The translations under genes and the position numbers were made by a program. From the NCBI GenBank assembly GCA_964509975.1, contig CAZDZO010000006.1, positions 1 through 55,157 of the forward strand: 55,157 nucleotides of DNA. The letters run 5' to 3'. The DNA comes from CAZVBV01 sp964509975 (GTDB lineage: Bacteria > Patescibacteriota > Gracilibacteria > UBA4473). The first letter of the stretch is position 1. Each line of letters starts with the position of its first letter. The notes beneath the pieces were generated by a model. The model did not search any database and was not told the origin of the DNA. It saw nothing but the letters and a program-made list of their open reading frames with translations. This document shows, in pieces, positions 16,765 to 24,595 of the stretch.

Positions 16765-17391
16765 TTAAACTATAGAAAGATATTCTCTGAGTTTGGGGTT
16801 TTCTCGAAATCTTTGTTGGGTTTCTTCGATTAAAAATTTTGCTTTTTTGTCTTGATTATCTCCAGAGGTCGCGGATATTGCCATTTTAAGGGCTTGTTGA
16901 TAACACTTTTCTCGTTCTTTTTCGTCGGGGTCATTAAGAGCATTATATACCAGCGCATTAAATCGAGAAGAAGTATGATCTTCGGGAAAAGTATGTTCAG
17001 GGTCTCCAATCCAATGAATTTTTTGAGCATAAGTAGGGTCTTCGAAATATTCACTAATTTTTTTGATATGTGGAGAGTTTGAATCAAGTCCCTTTTCTTT
17101 TCGACGAATAATAATTTCAGCATTTTGTATATATTCGGCGACAAGTTCTCTTAGTTCCAAAGCAAATATTTCACCTTCAAAAGCACCTCCTTCATTCCCT
17201 TTTTTAAAGAGTTCTAAATTTTCCTGAGGGGAAAATATGCGATGAGTATTTTTTGCTCCATTCGCAACAACAATAAGGGGGATGTCTCGGTTTAACTCTT
17301 TTTGAGCCAATTCAAGAGTTTTTAGGTGGTGTCCAAGAATTGGATTTCCACTCGTCATATAAATACATTCTGGGAATTTTTCAGCTGGCAT
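16765..17391 (-). CDS. Nucleotidyltransferase-like (HUP-fold) protein
   Basis: The 208-residue protein begins with a beta strand and ILGHHLKTLELAQKEL, a degenerate GxFxPxHxGH-type loop. Next comes IPLIVVANGAKNTHRIFSPQENLELF, which corresponds to the KxxxFSxxER segment of CoaD/cytidylyltransferases, and a late HTSSRFNAL resembling the ISSTxIR box. I infer a nucleotidyltransferase fold. The substrate is unknown and one glycine/histidine pair of the signature is altered. Its start overlaps the end of the kinase-like gene by 11 bp, so they form one operon. Confidence 0.55.
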   Translation of the reverse strand: MPAEKFPECIYMTSGNPILGHHLKTLELAQKELNRDIPLIVVANGAKNTHRIFSPQENLELFKKGNEGGAFEGEIFALELRELVAEYIQNAEIIIRRKEKGLDSNSPHIKKISEYFEDPTYAQKIHWIGDPEHTFPEDHTSSRFNALVYNALNDPDEKEREKCYQQALKMAISATSGDNQDKKAKFLIEETQQRFRENPKLREYLSIV

Positions 17392-18040
17392 GTTCGATAG
17401 GGATTATACGAGAAAAATCGGAAGTATTAAATTTATGTGTGAAATTATATTTTTGTAAGAATGCCATATATTCACGAAAAGCAGGAAAGAAAATAGTATC
17501 CATAAGTTCTCTATTCTTTTCTGGACTAAAAAAATCGTCTCTTGCATAAATTCGTTCAAGTGCTTTTTCTTCTTCAATATGAAGCAATATTCGTACAGGT
17601 GGTTCAAATCCAAGAATTTCTGCAAACTTTGCGGCAAACAGTCCTTCAAAAATAAGCACTTGGTTTGCTATCCCTTTTATTCTTTCCGGTGCTCCTATTT
17701 TCCCAGTGGAATGATTATAGGGGTCGAAATCAAAAGATTCTTTTTTTATAAAACGTGGGAATGTTTCTTTAAATTTCGCATGGTCATACCAATCATTTGG
17801 GTTTTTTTCTCCAGTTCGTTCATTTCGAGGAATAAGAAAATCATCAACAGAAACTACTCTATTGGGGATTTCTTGGTCTTCCAAAAGAGTGCTTATACGC
17901 TTTGCAAAAATAGTTTTTCCAGCGGCACGCTGTCCATCAATGGAAAGCGCATCAATATTTTGCGTTTGTATTTTTTGGACGAGCTGTTTACCAAATTCTT
18001 CGATAGACAGTTCCTCCTTCTTCTTGGATGTAGAGTCCAT
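17381..18040 (-). CDS. Uridine kinase/PRK-family P-loop kinase
   Basis: The 219-residue protein has Walker A GQRAAGKT (about residues 42-49), VVSVDDFLIPR (substrate-side Asp pair), WYDHAKF, the LIFEGLFA strand of uridine kinases, and LERIYARDDFF as a lid-like helix. It fits the uridine kinase/phosphoribulokinase superfamily; the true substrate is not clear. It is coupled to the nucleotidyltransferase-like gene downstream, so the pair may phosphorylate and then nucleotidylate or salvage one metabolite (inference). Confidence 0.6.
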   Translation of the reverse strand: MDSTSKKKEELSIEEFGKQLVQKIQTQNIDALSIDGQRAAGKTIFAKRISTLLEDQEIPNRVVSVDDFLIPRNERTGEKNPNDWYDHAKFKETFPRFIKKESFDFDPYNHSTGKIGAPERIKGIANQVLIFEGLFAAKFAEILGFEPPVRILLHIEEEKALERIYARDDFFSPEKNRELMDTIFFPAFREYMAFLQKYNFTHKFNTSDFSRIIPIEHAS

Positions 18041-18094
18041 GTAAGATGAAGTAAATCGGGCGAGAAGATACTTAAAAAACAGAAAGATGCAAAT

Positions 18095-19831
18095 TTACCG
18101 ATGAAACTTCTGATCAAGTTCCTCAAATGGAACAAACCAGTGGTTCGGACGGCCGTGTGGACAAAGATTTCGCCACTGAGTGTCCTCGAAGTCATCGAGG
18201 AGTTTCTGCATTTCAACGGGTTTCATCGGATCTCCAAACATAACAGAGCCTCGGCACGCTTTATATTCGAGCAGTTTTCGCATGAGTTTGTCTCCAGCGT
18301 GTTCACCAATCTTATCTTCAGAGAGATATTGCATGATATCTTGTAAAACCTGTTCAAGGTCTTTCTCACTAAATATTGCCGGCACTTCCGAAATCCCCAC
18401 CTGATCATCAGTAGGGAAAGAAATGGCGAATCCGATTTTCACCACTTCTTCTCGATGTTCATGGAGAAGGGAAATTTCTTCTTCGCTAAACGTGAAAATT
18501 TGTGGGGTAAGAAGATTTTGAATATTGGTTTTTTTCTTCTTGTACTCATCCCAGAACATTTCAAATCGTTTACGCTCATGAAGGGCGTGTTGATCAAAGA
18601 AAAAGACACCTTCACCGGACTCCGCCACAATGTATTTATTCGCCACCTGTCCAATGAGCGAGAGGGGAGAATTGATTTCAGGAGTAGGGGAATCTTGTTT
18701 TGCAAAGGAAGGAAGGTTGAAATTCCGTCCAGCGTTATGATCGGAGAAGTTGAGGCGGGGGGCAGAGGGACTGCTTCGCAGAGGGATTGACTGGGTCCCC
18801 GTCTGCACGGGGATGAGGGGGCTCTTTTGAAGGGAAGAAGTTCCAGATTTTTGCAACGCAGCGGTAACACTGTTCTTTATCAATGAAAAAATTTCCCGTG
18901 GTTCGGAGAATTTCACTTCGAGTTTTCGCGGGTGCACGTTTACATCGACGAGGAGGGGATCGGTGTCCAGAAAAAGAACAAAGACAGGATGGAGATGTTT
19001 TTCAATTCCCGCACTTTGTGCAAAGGCTTCTCGCACCGCGTAGTTCAATTTAAAGTCCTCAATCCGTCGACCATTCACAAAAAGATATTGGTGGTTTTTT
19101 GATTTCGCACACATGCCTGGACGACAGACAAAACCATGCAGTTCATTTTGTGCTAATTTTCCATTTACGAGTAAAAGGTCTGTTGAGAGACTCTTTAAAA
19201 CCTGCTCAATGCGAGCTTGCTCAGATGTTGTAGCGGGGAAGTCGAGGGTTGGTTTTCCGTCTTTGAAGAGTTTAAAACTCACTTCGTGTTTTGCGAGTGC
19301 AAAGTTTGTGATTTCTTTCACAATGGCGCGGTATTCGGTTTCCTCAGTTTTTAGATACGCCAATCGTGCTGGTGTTGTAAAAAATAAATCTTGCACACGA
19401 ATTAAGGTTCCTACATTGGAAGACGTATCACTTACGATAGCTTCTCCACCGCCAGACACCTTCACACTTGTCCCGACAACATCTCCTTCCGTTTGGGTAA
19501 TCAATTCAAACTTCGACACGGCTGAAATCGCGGCTAAGGCTTCTCCTCTGAATCCAAAACTACGAATCGAGAAGAGATCATCAATGGTTTGAATTTTACT
19601 GGTGGCATGTCGCAGGACACATTTTTCGGCATCTTCTCTGGTCATCCCGAGTCCATCATCACGCACCTCTATGAGGGTCTTTCCACCATCACCAATATAT
19701 ACATCAATGTTTTCGGCTCTTCCGTCGAGAGAATTCTCAACCAATTCTTTCACCACACTGGCAGGTCGTTCCACAACCTCACCAGCGGCGATTTGATCAG
19801 CAACTTTTTGGGGAAGAATTAGAATGGACAT
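18095..19831 (-). CDS. mutL: DNA mismatch repair protein MutL (endonuclease type)
   Basis: The 578-residue protein has the GHKL ATPase motifs AAGEVVERPASVVKELVENS, DDGLGM and GFRGEAL at the N-terminus. It has the C-terminal endonuclease motif DQHALHERKRFE (matching DQHA(X)2E(X)4E), ACRGSV and CPHGRP. It should therefore nick DNA itself. The linker around residues 335-352 includes SPLIPVQTGTQSIPL, encoded by a REP element (18789-18816). No mutS is visible in the window. Confidence 0.95.
   Translation of the reverse strand: MSILILPQKVADQIAAGEVVERPASVVKELVENSLDGRAENIDVYIGDGGKTLIEVRDDGLGMTREDAEKCVLRHATSKIQTIDDLFSIRSFGFRGEALAAISAVSKFELITQTEGDVVGTSVKVSGGGEAIVSDTSSNVGTLIRVQDLFFTTPARLAYLKTEETEYRAIVKEITNFALAKHEVSFKLFKDGKPTLDFPATTSEQARIEQVLKSLSTDLLLVNGKLAQNELHGFVCRPGMCAKSKNHQYLFVNGRRIEDFKLNYAVREAFAQSAGIEKHLHPVFVLFLDTDPLLVDVNVHPRKLEVKFSEPREIFSLIKNSVTAALQKSGTSSLQKSPLIPVQTGTQSIPLRSSPSAPRLNFSDHNAGRNFNLPSFAKQDSPTPEINSPLSLIGQVANKYIVAESGEGVFFFDQHALHERKRFEMFWDEYKKKKTNIQNLLTPQIFTFSEEEISLLHEHREEVVKIGFAISFPTDDQVGISEVPAIFSEKDLEQVLQDIMQYLSEDKIGEHAGDKLMRKLLEYKACRGSVMFGDPMKPVEMQKLLDDFEDTQWRNLCPHGRPNHWFVPFEELDQKFHR
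18789..18816 (-). repeat. REP element translated within the mutL linker
   Basis: A 28-bp GACTGGGTCCCC..GGGGATGA hairpin is the same family as the intergenic copies at 43913-43940 and 47887-47914. It encodes the linker residues IPVQTGTQS and keeps the mutL frame. Confidence 0.7.
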
Positions 19832-19903
19832 CGTTGAGATTGTAATGAAAAATTTTCAATTTTCCATCCCCATCTTTATGAGGACATGTTTTCAATCAGG
19901 AAG

Positions 19904-20015
19904 AAAAATCTAAGTCCGGACTTGAATTTGAATTTTGAAATGGCTTGTTTAAAGTATTTTTTGAGTTTTTATATAGATTAACCCGCATTTCTTCAAGTCC
20001 GGACTTAGAAAAAAT
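19904..20015. repeat. 112-bp MITE-like element with AAGTCCGGACTT ends
   Basis: Terminal inverted repeats of about 23 bp (19904-19926 and 19992-20015) each contain the perfect palindrome AAGTCCGGACTT (19912-19923, 19995-20006). The 65-bp AT-rich centre has no coding capacity. It lies in the 334-bp gap between mutL and the Cys-rich gene. Confidence 0.7.
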
Positions 20016-20030
20016 GTTTTCATTTTTTTT

Positions 20031-20121
20031 GTCATCCTGAATTTATTTCAGGATCAAACCTTAAAGTGTGCACTATTTTCTTGGCTAGATCTCGGATATC
20101 ACTCCGGGATTCTGGGATGAC
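20031..20121. repeat. REP-type element GTCATCCTGAAT...GGGATGAC
   Basis: A 91-bp unit with outer inverted ends GTCATCCTGAAT and ATTCTGGGATGAC; an inner TGAAT..ATTTCA hairpin is at the left end. It directly precedes the promoter of the 20166 gene. Confidence 0.65.
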
Positions 20122-20129
20122 GGGTGTTT

Positions 20130-20157
20130 TTGCAAAAGCTTCTGATTTCCATACAAT
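20130..20157 (+). promoter_or_regulatory. Promoter of the Cys-rich gene (leaderless)
   Basis: TTGCAA (20130-20135), a 16-bp spacer and TACAAT (20152-20157) place the start of transcription at about the ATG (20166), only 8 nt after the -10 box. Confidence 0.55.
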
Positions 20158-20165
20158 TTGAATTG

Positions 20166-21830
20166 ATGAAAAAAACATGCCCTATTTCTGGTCGAGAATT
20201 TGAATGGAGAAAAAAAGATTTAGAATTTTATGAACGCATGGGGGTGCCGGTGCCCGATATTCATCCAGATGAAATGTTACGAAAACTCATGGCAATGAGA
20301 AATGAATGGAAACTCTATCGACGGAAATGCGATAAGACAGGGGACACGATTATTAGTGCGTATCATGAAAACACTCCTTTTCCCGTATATAAAAATGAAA
20401 TTTGGTGGGGAGACTCGTGGGATGGAGTGGAATACGGACAAGATTTCGATAAAACAAAATCATTCTTTGAACAGTTTGTAACACTTCGAAATAAGGTTCC
20501 CAGAGAGGGAACATCGGTCTTTAAATCAGAAAATTGTGATTACAACGGGCACACGAGAGAATGTAAAAATTGCTATCTCATGGGGTTAGCGGTAGGAAAC
20601 GAAGATTGTTATTACGCGTATTGGGTTGTGGGAAACAAAGATATTATCGATTGTCGTTTGGTAAATCATTCTGAGCTTTGTTACGAATGTATTAATTGTG
20701 ACACCTGTTTTGATTGTGTAATGCTTCAAGAAGGAATGAACTGCAACGAATGTTATTTCTCCTATCAACTCAGAGGGTGTGATCATTGTATTGGATGTAG
20801 TAATCTTGCGAACAAAAGTTACTACGTATTCAATAAGTCGGTCACAAAAGAAGAATTTAAAAAGAAAAAGAAAGAAATTCTCGATGGATCTTATAAGACC
20901 TGGGAACATGGAATGAAGTATTTTCATGACATGTGGGATAAGGCACTTCACCGGTATGTCCACAGTCTCAAATGTGAAAATTGCGAAGGCGATGTTCTTT
21001 TTAATTCTAAAAATTGTTTCCACAGTTTTGAAGTCATAGATGGAGAAGATTGTGCGTATAACGTGTCAGCGGGGAATGCGAAGGATGTCTATAATTCTCA
21101 TTCAGCAGGGTGGCCGAAATGCGAACTCGTTTACGGGGGTTCGGTTACAAGAGGGGGAACGGATATTCGAATGTGTTATTATACGTGGTTTTGTAATGAC
21201 ATAACTTATTGTGATAGTTGTGTAAGTTGTAAACACTGCTTCGGTTGTGTGGGGTTGAAACATAAAGAGTATTGCCTCTTCAACAAACAATATTCCAAAA
21301 AAGAATATGAAGTGCTTCGAGATGAAATTATTGAGCACATGAAGAGTACCCACGGATCGGAGTCCGGGGCAGGCCCCGAATGGGGAACTATTCCATTTGA
21401 AATGTCTACGTTTGGATATAACGAAACCGCGGCGAATGATTATTTTCCTCTTACAAAAGAAGAAGCGCTCAAAATGGGATTTGCTTGGTATGATGATCCA
21501 ACGTCTGAACCTAATATTACACCGATAGAAATTCCGGATTCTATTCACGATACGAATGATTCTATTTGTGATCAACCGATTCTGTGTCCAATTACAAAAC
21601 GACCTTACAAGATTCAAAAAGGAGAATTGAAATTTTACCGAAAAATGAACCTGCCTATTCCAAGACTCAGCCCAGAGGGGCGTCGTGAGAAGCGAACCTG
21701 GCGTATTAATCCTTATCAACTTTTTGAGCGAGAATGTTCCGTTTGCAAAAAAAATGTACTTTCATCTTTCTCAAAAGATCGATCAGAAAAGATTGGTTGT
21801 GAGAAGTGTTACCTTGGGTCCGCAAGCTAG
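20166..21830 (+). CDS. Cysteine-rich putative zinc-binding protein, 554 aa
   Basis: I start it at MKKTCPISGREF (20166), since the longer frame would include the promoter. It has 36 cysteines, mostly CxxC pairs, so several zinc sites are likely. It is built of duplicated parts: a short zinc-ribbon-like module at each end (CPISGREF...LEFYERMGVPVP and CPITKRPY...LKFYRKMNLPIP), and two inner Cys-rich blocks ending in CSNLANKSYYVFNKSVTKEEF and VGLKHKEYCLFNKQYSKKEY. The WWGDSWD and YGQDFDKTKSFFEQF segment follows the first module. Proteins of this type are known to me from CPR genomes without a proven role. No enzyme motif is recognised. Confidence 0.75.
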   Translation: MKKTCPISGREFEWRKKDLEFYERMGVPVPDIHPDEMLRKLMAMRNEWKLYRRKCDKTGDTIISAYHENTPFPVYKNEIWWGDSWDGVEYGQDFDKTKSFFEQFVTLRNKVPREGTSVFKSENCDYNGHTRECKNCYLMGLAVGNEDCYYAYWVVGNKDIIDCRLVNHSELCYECINCDTCFDCVMLQEGMNCNECYFSYQLRGCDHCIGCSNLANKSYYVFNKSVTKEEFKKKKKEILDGSYKTWEHGMKYFHDMWDKALHRYVHSLKCENCEGDVLFNSKNCFHSFEVIDGEDCAYNVSAGNAKDVYNSHSAGWPKCELVYGGSVTRGGTDIRMCYYTWFCNDITYCDSCVSCKHCFGCVGLKHKEYCLFNKQYSKKEYEVLRDEIIEHMKSTHGSESGAGPEWGTIPFEMSTFGYNETAANDYFPLTKEEALKMGFAWYDDPTSEPNITPIEIPDSIHDTNDSICDQPILCPITKRPYKIQKGELKFYRKMNLPIPRLSPEGRREKRTWRINPYQLFERECSVCKKNVLSSFSKDRSEKIGCEKCYLGSAS

Positions 21831-21871
21831 AAGATAATGTAAAAATTTAAATGTTAAATATAAAAAACAGG

Positions 21872-22016
21872 GTCATTCTGGCTTGGCCAGAATCAGATGA
21901 AAATTATTACAAATAAAAAAGCGCTAGCGCGGAACCCACTTTAAACATTCGCCCCGCTTTGCGGGACTCTCCACACATATCTTAACCTCTTGCGATTCCA
22001 GGCAAGCTGGAATGAC
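21872..22016. repeat. 145-bp element with GTCATTC...GAATGAC terminal repeats
   Basis: The ends GTCATTCTGGCTTGGCCAG and CAAGCTGGAATGAC form imperfect inverted repeats of about 23 bp. The interior contains small hairpins AGCGCTAGCGC and GCCCCGCTTTGCGGG. It fills the convergent gap between the Cys-rich gene and the symporter. Confidence 0.65.
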
Positions 22017-22046
22017 GAGAGCCCTCTTTCACTTTTAACATTATTT

Positions 22047-23576
22047 TCAGAACAGCTTCTTTAAATTCGGCAGATGAAGACTGTTCTTTTTGAATTTTCT
22101 ATGCGTAATAACTCCAAAGGTGATAGAAAGTCCAATGATGAGTCCTACCGGAATGAAGCCCCAGTAAACAATATGCTCAAATGGGTATCCACCATAAATT
22201 TCTTGTGTTTCTTTGTAGAGGGTAACCGAAATCAAAAATGCACAAACGAAGGGAATAATATAAAGCATTACATTGAACCATTTTCCAATTTTGAGTCCCT
22301 TTGCGGTGTGATTAATCCATCCTCTGATTTTTTCCGCTCCAATCACGTATGCTAATACAAGCGTTTCAAGCATTCCCACAAGGAGTAACATGTATCCGCC
22401 TAAGAAGTGATCCGTAATATCGAGGTAGTAGAGTCCTGCTCCTGTAAGATAGGGAAGTGAACCCAAGATAAGGAAAACACTAAGGATGAGAATAATTTTT
22501 GAATATTTTACTTTGTGCCAAAGGTCGTGAAAATTTCCAGCAATAACTTCAACAATTCCAAAGATCGAATCGATAGCGAGTGTAATTACTACAAGGAAAA
22601 GGAGTACCGCAAAGAAAATGGCGCCCCATGGCATCATGGATACGGCTGTCGGCAATACGGAGAAAACGAGCATTGGTCCACCAGTTGCGGCTTCACTAAC
22701 AGGAACGCCTTGCTGAAGTGCCATGAATCCGAGTGTCGAAAATACGGCAATTCCCGATAAAATGGACACACCGAAATTTCCTGCAAGTACCCAAAGAGAA
22801 GTTTTGGTGACTTCAGATTTTTCACTTCGATGACTTCCTGAAATCATGAAATATCCCATTGCTAAACTGGCAGAAAAGAAGCTTTGTCCAACCGCTGCTT
22901 GCCAAAGTTTTACATCAAGGAGTGCTGACCATTCAGGAACAAAAAGTGCATGAAGTCCGTCCATAGCACCTGGTAAGGTAACTCCACGAATGATGAGAAC
23001 AAGAAGAAAAAGGAAAGGAGCTGTGGCGGTTATTTTTACCACGGGCCCGAGACTCATTACATTTTTTCGCAACGCATAGAGTACAAATCCATATCCAGCC
23101 AATAATCCAGCAAGGAGTCCCCATTGAAATTTTCCAACGTTTTGAATGCCATCTGACAGATGGAGGATGTCGGTTGCAAAATAACTACTTGGATTTGCCA
23201 AAAATTCACCAGAAAAAGACATTACTAAGTATTTAATTCCCCAAGACAAAATTGGCACGTAATAGAAAAGAACGCCAATAAGAACAAAGGCGGGAATCCA
23301 TTGAATCCAACTTGTATGTTTCTTTATTTTTTCAAAAGCTAATGGCCCTCCAAGTTGAAATTTTTGTCCAACAACCGTTTCCATCATAACCAAAGGAAAA
23401 ACGATAAGAAGATTAGACAGGAGTAGTGCCAAAATAAAAGCAGCACCACCATGTTCGTACGCGAGCATAGAGAAACGCCACAAGTTTCCGAGTCCAGCGG
23501 CACATCCGATAGCAGCCAAGATGTAAACAAAATTACTAGACCATTGAGGGCGAGAGTGGGATTTGAAAAGACTCAT
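22047..23576 (-). CDS. Sodium-dependent transporter of the NSS (SNF) family
   Basis: The 509-residue protein has about 11-12 membrane helices. TM1 carries GCAAGLGNLWRFSMLAYEHG, the Na+/substrate-binding signature of LeuT-fold neurotransmitter:sodium symporters. Further matches are AAFILALLLSN, FFSASLAMGYFMI in TM6-like position and DSIFGIVEVIAG. It probably imports an amino acid, which would suit an auxotrophic small-genome cell; the substrate is unknown. It is transcribed divergently from rsmI. Confidence 0.9.
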   Translation of the reverse strand: MSLFKSHSRPQWSSNFVYILAAIGCAAGLGNLWRFSMLAYEHGGAAFILALLLSNLLIVFPLVMMETVVGQKFQLGGPLAFEKIKKHTSWIQWIPAFVLIGVLFYYVPILSWGIKYLVMSFSGEFLANPSSYFATDILHLSDGIQNVGKFQWGLLAGLLAGYGFVLYALRKNVMSLGPVVKITATAPFLFLLVLIIRGVTLPGAMDGLHALFVPEWSALLDVKLWQAAVGQSFFSASLAMGYFMISGSHRSEKSEVTKTSLWVLAGNFGVSILSGIAVFSTLGFMALQQGVPVSEAATGGPMLVFSVLPTAVSMMPWGAIFFAVLLFLVVITLAIDSIFGIVEVIAGNFHDLWHKVKYSKIILILSVFLILGSLPYLTGAGLYYLDITDHFLGGYMLLLVGMLETLVLAYVIGAEKIRGWINHTAKGLKIGKWFNVMLYIIPFVCAFLISVTLYKETQEIYGGYPFEHIVYWGFIPVGLIIGLSITFGVITHRKFKKNSLHLPNLKKLF

Positions 23577-23644
23577 AAATAAGTGGTGAAAAAATCATTC
23601 CACATTCTACTTGGGTATTGTGGGAAAACAAAATTATTTTATGT

Positions 23645-23650
23645 TAGAAT
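23645..23650 (+). promoter_or_regulatory. rsmI: Extended -10 promoter of rsmI (leaderless)
   Basis: TGT-TAGAAT (extended -10; hexamer 23645-23650) ends 7 nt before the rsmI ATG. No convincing -35 is at 17 bp; TTGTGG at 23618-23623 is too far. Confidence 0.45.
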
Positions 23651-23657
23651 CATTGGG

Positions 23658-24341
23658 ATGAAACTTTACATTGTCGCCACGCCTATCGGAAATCTTGGAG
23701 ATATGACATTTCGAGCGGTGGATACGCTGAAAGATGTTGGTTTCGTCATTGCAGAAGACACCAGACATTCAAAAATTCTCTTTCAAAAATATGAGATTGA
23801 TACGCCTCTTAAATCGTTTCACGCGCAAAGTTCGGATGCAAAAACAGAAGCCCTTATTCAAACGATTAAAAAAGGAAAAACAGCCGCCTATATTTCTGAT
23901 GCGGGGACACCAGGGATTTCAGATCCAGGATTTCGTCTTGTTCATGCAGCGGTAAAACAGGGGATTGAAGTTATTCCGATCCCAGGAGCTTCTGCATTGA
24001 CGACGTTAATATCAGTAGCTGGGGTGCCGGTTGATTCTTTTCAATTTCACGGATTTCTTCCTCATAAAAAAGGACGACAAACACTGATCAAAAGTTTCAC
24101 TGATGCAAAAACTGCACATGTATTCTACGAATCAGTTCATCGTTTTCCAAAGCTTCTCGAAGAGCTTTCCACATTCGTAGGAGAAGAGAGAGTCATCGTC
24201 GTAGGGCGAGAACTGACAAAAATGCACGAAGAAATTTATCGTGGGACCGTTAAGAATGCACAACAAAACTTCACAAAAGACAACACAAAAGGGGAGTTTG
24301 CTATTGTGGTTGCACCGAAGAATTTTGTACAATCTGCTTGA
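23658..24341 (+). CDS. rsmI: 16S rRNA (cytidine-1402) 2'-O-methyltransferase
   Basis: RsmI methylates C1402 in the decoding centre with SAM. I start at MKLYIVATPIGNLGD (23658); the longer frame to 23583 would run through the promoter. The tetrapyrrole-methylase-fold signature ATPIGNLGDMTFRAVDTL, AEDTRHS, SDAGTPGISDPGF and IPGASALTT is complete over 227 residues. Its TGA shares a base with the ATG of the next gene (TGATG), so translation is coupled. Confidence 0.95.
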   Translation: MKLYIVATPIGNLGDMTFRAVDTLKDVGFVIAEDTRHSKILFQKYEIDTPLKSFHAQSSDAKTEALIQTIKKGKTAAYISDAGTPGISDPGFRLVHAAVKQGIEVIPIPGASALTTLISVAGVPVDSFQFHGFLPHKKGRQTLIKSFTDAKTAHVFYESVHRFPKLLEELSTFVGEERVIVVGRELTKMHEEIYRGTVKNAQQNFTKDNTKGEFAIVVAPKNFVQSA

Positions 24342-24595
24342 TGGCAGAACTTAAAGATCTCAGAGGAAATATTGATAGCATAGACAACGCTATTTTGACT
24401 TTGCTCGAAGAACGACGAGAACTCGTTTGTGATATTTTTGAATACAAGAAAAACGAAGGATTGTCATTGCAGGATCATACACGAGAAAAAGAGCTTATTG
24501 AGAGGCTTTTCTCAAAAACAAAAAAATTCTCTAGAGCAGAAATCGCGGATATTTGGAGTGCTATCATTACTTCGTCATACAAGCTACTTCCATGA
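24341..24595 (+). CDS. Chorismate mutase, AroQ class (monofunctional)
   Basis: The 84-residue all-helical protein shows the pattern LRGNIDSIDNAILTLLEERREL, IFEYKKNEGLSLQDHTREKELIERL, the AroQ helix 1 and helix 2 with the expected Arg and Lys. It converts chorismate to prephenate. No other aromatic pathway genes are visible. Start and stop overlap its neighbours (TGATG with rsmI and ATGA with ldh), so it is the middle gene of a tightly coupled operon. A TACAAT (24328-24333) 7 nt before its ATG may provide an extra internal start. Confidence 0.85.
   Translation: MAELKDLRGNIDSIDNAILTLLEERRELVCDIFEYKKNEGLSLQDHTREKELIERLFSKTKKFSRAEIADIWSAIITSSYKLLP

Noticed and set aside
21102..21719. 205-aa minus-strand frame inside the Cys-rich gene
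   Set aside because: It is the mirror of the conserved duplicated Cys-rich frame and lacks any signal of its own.
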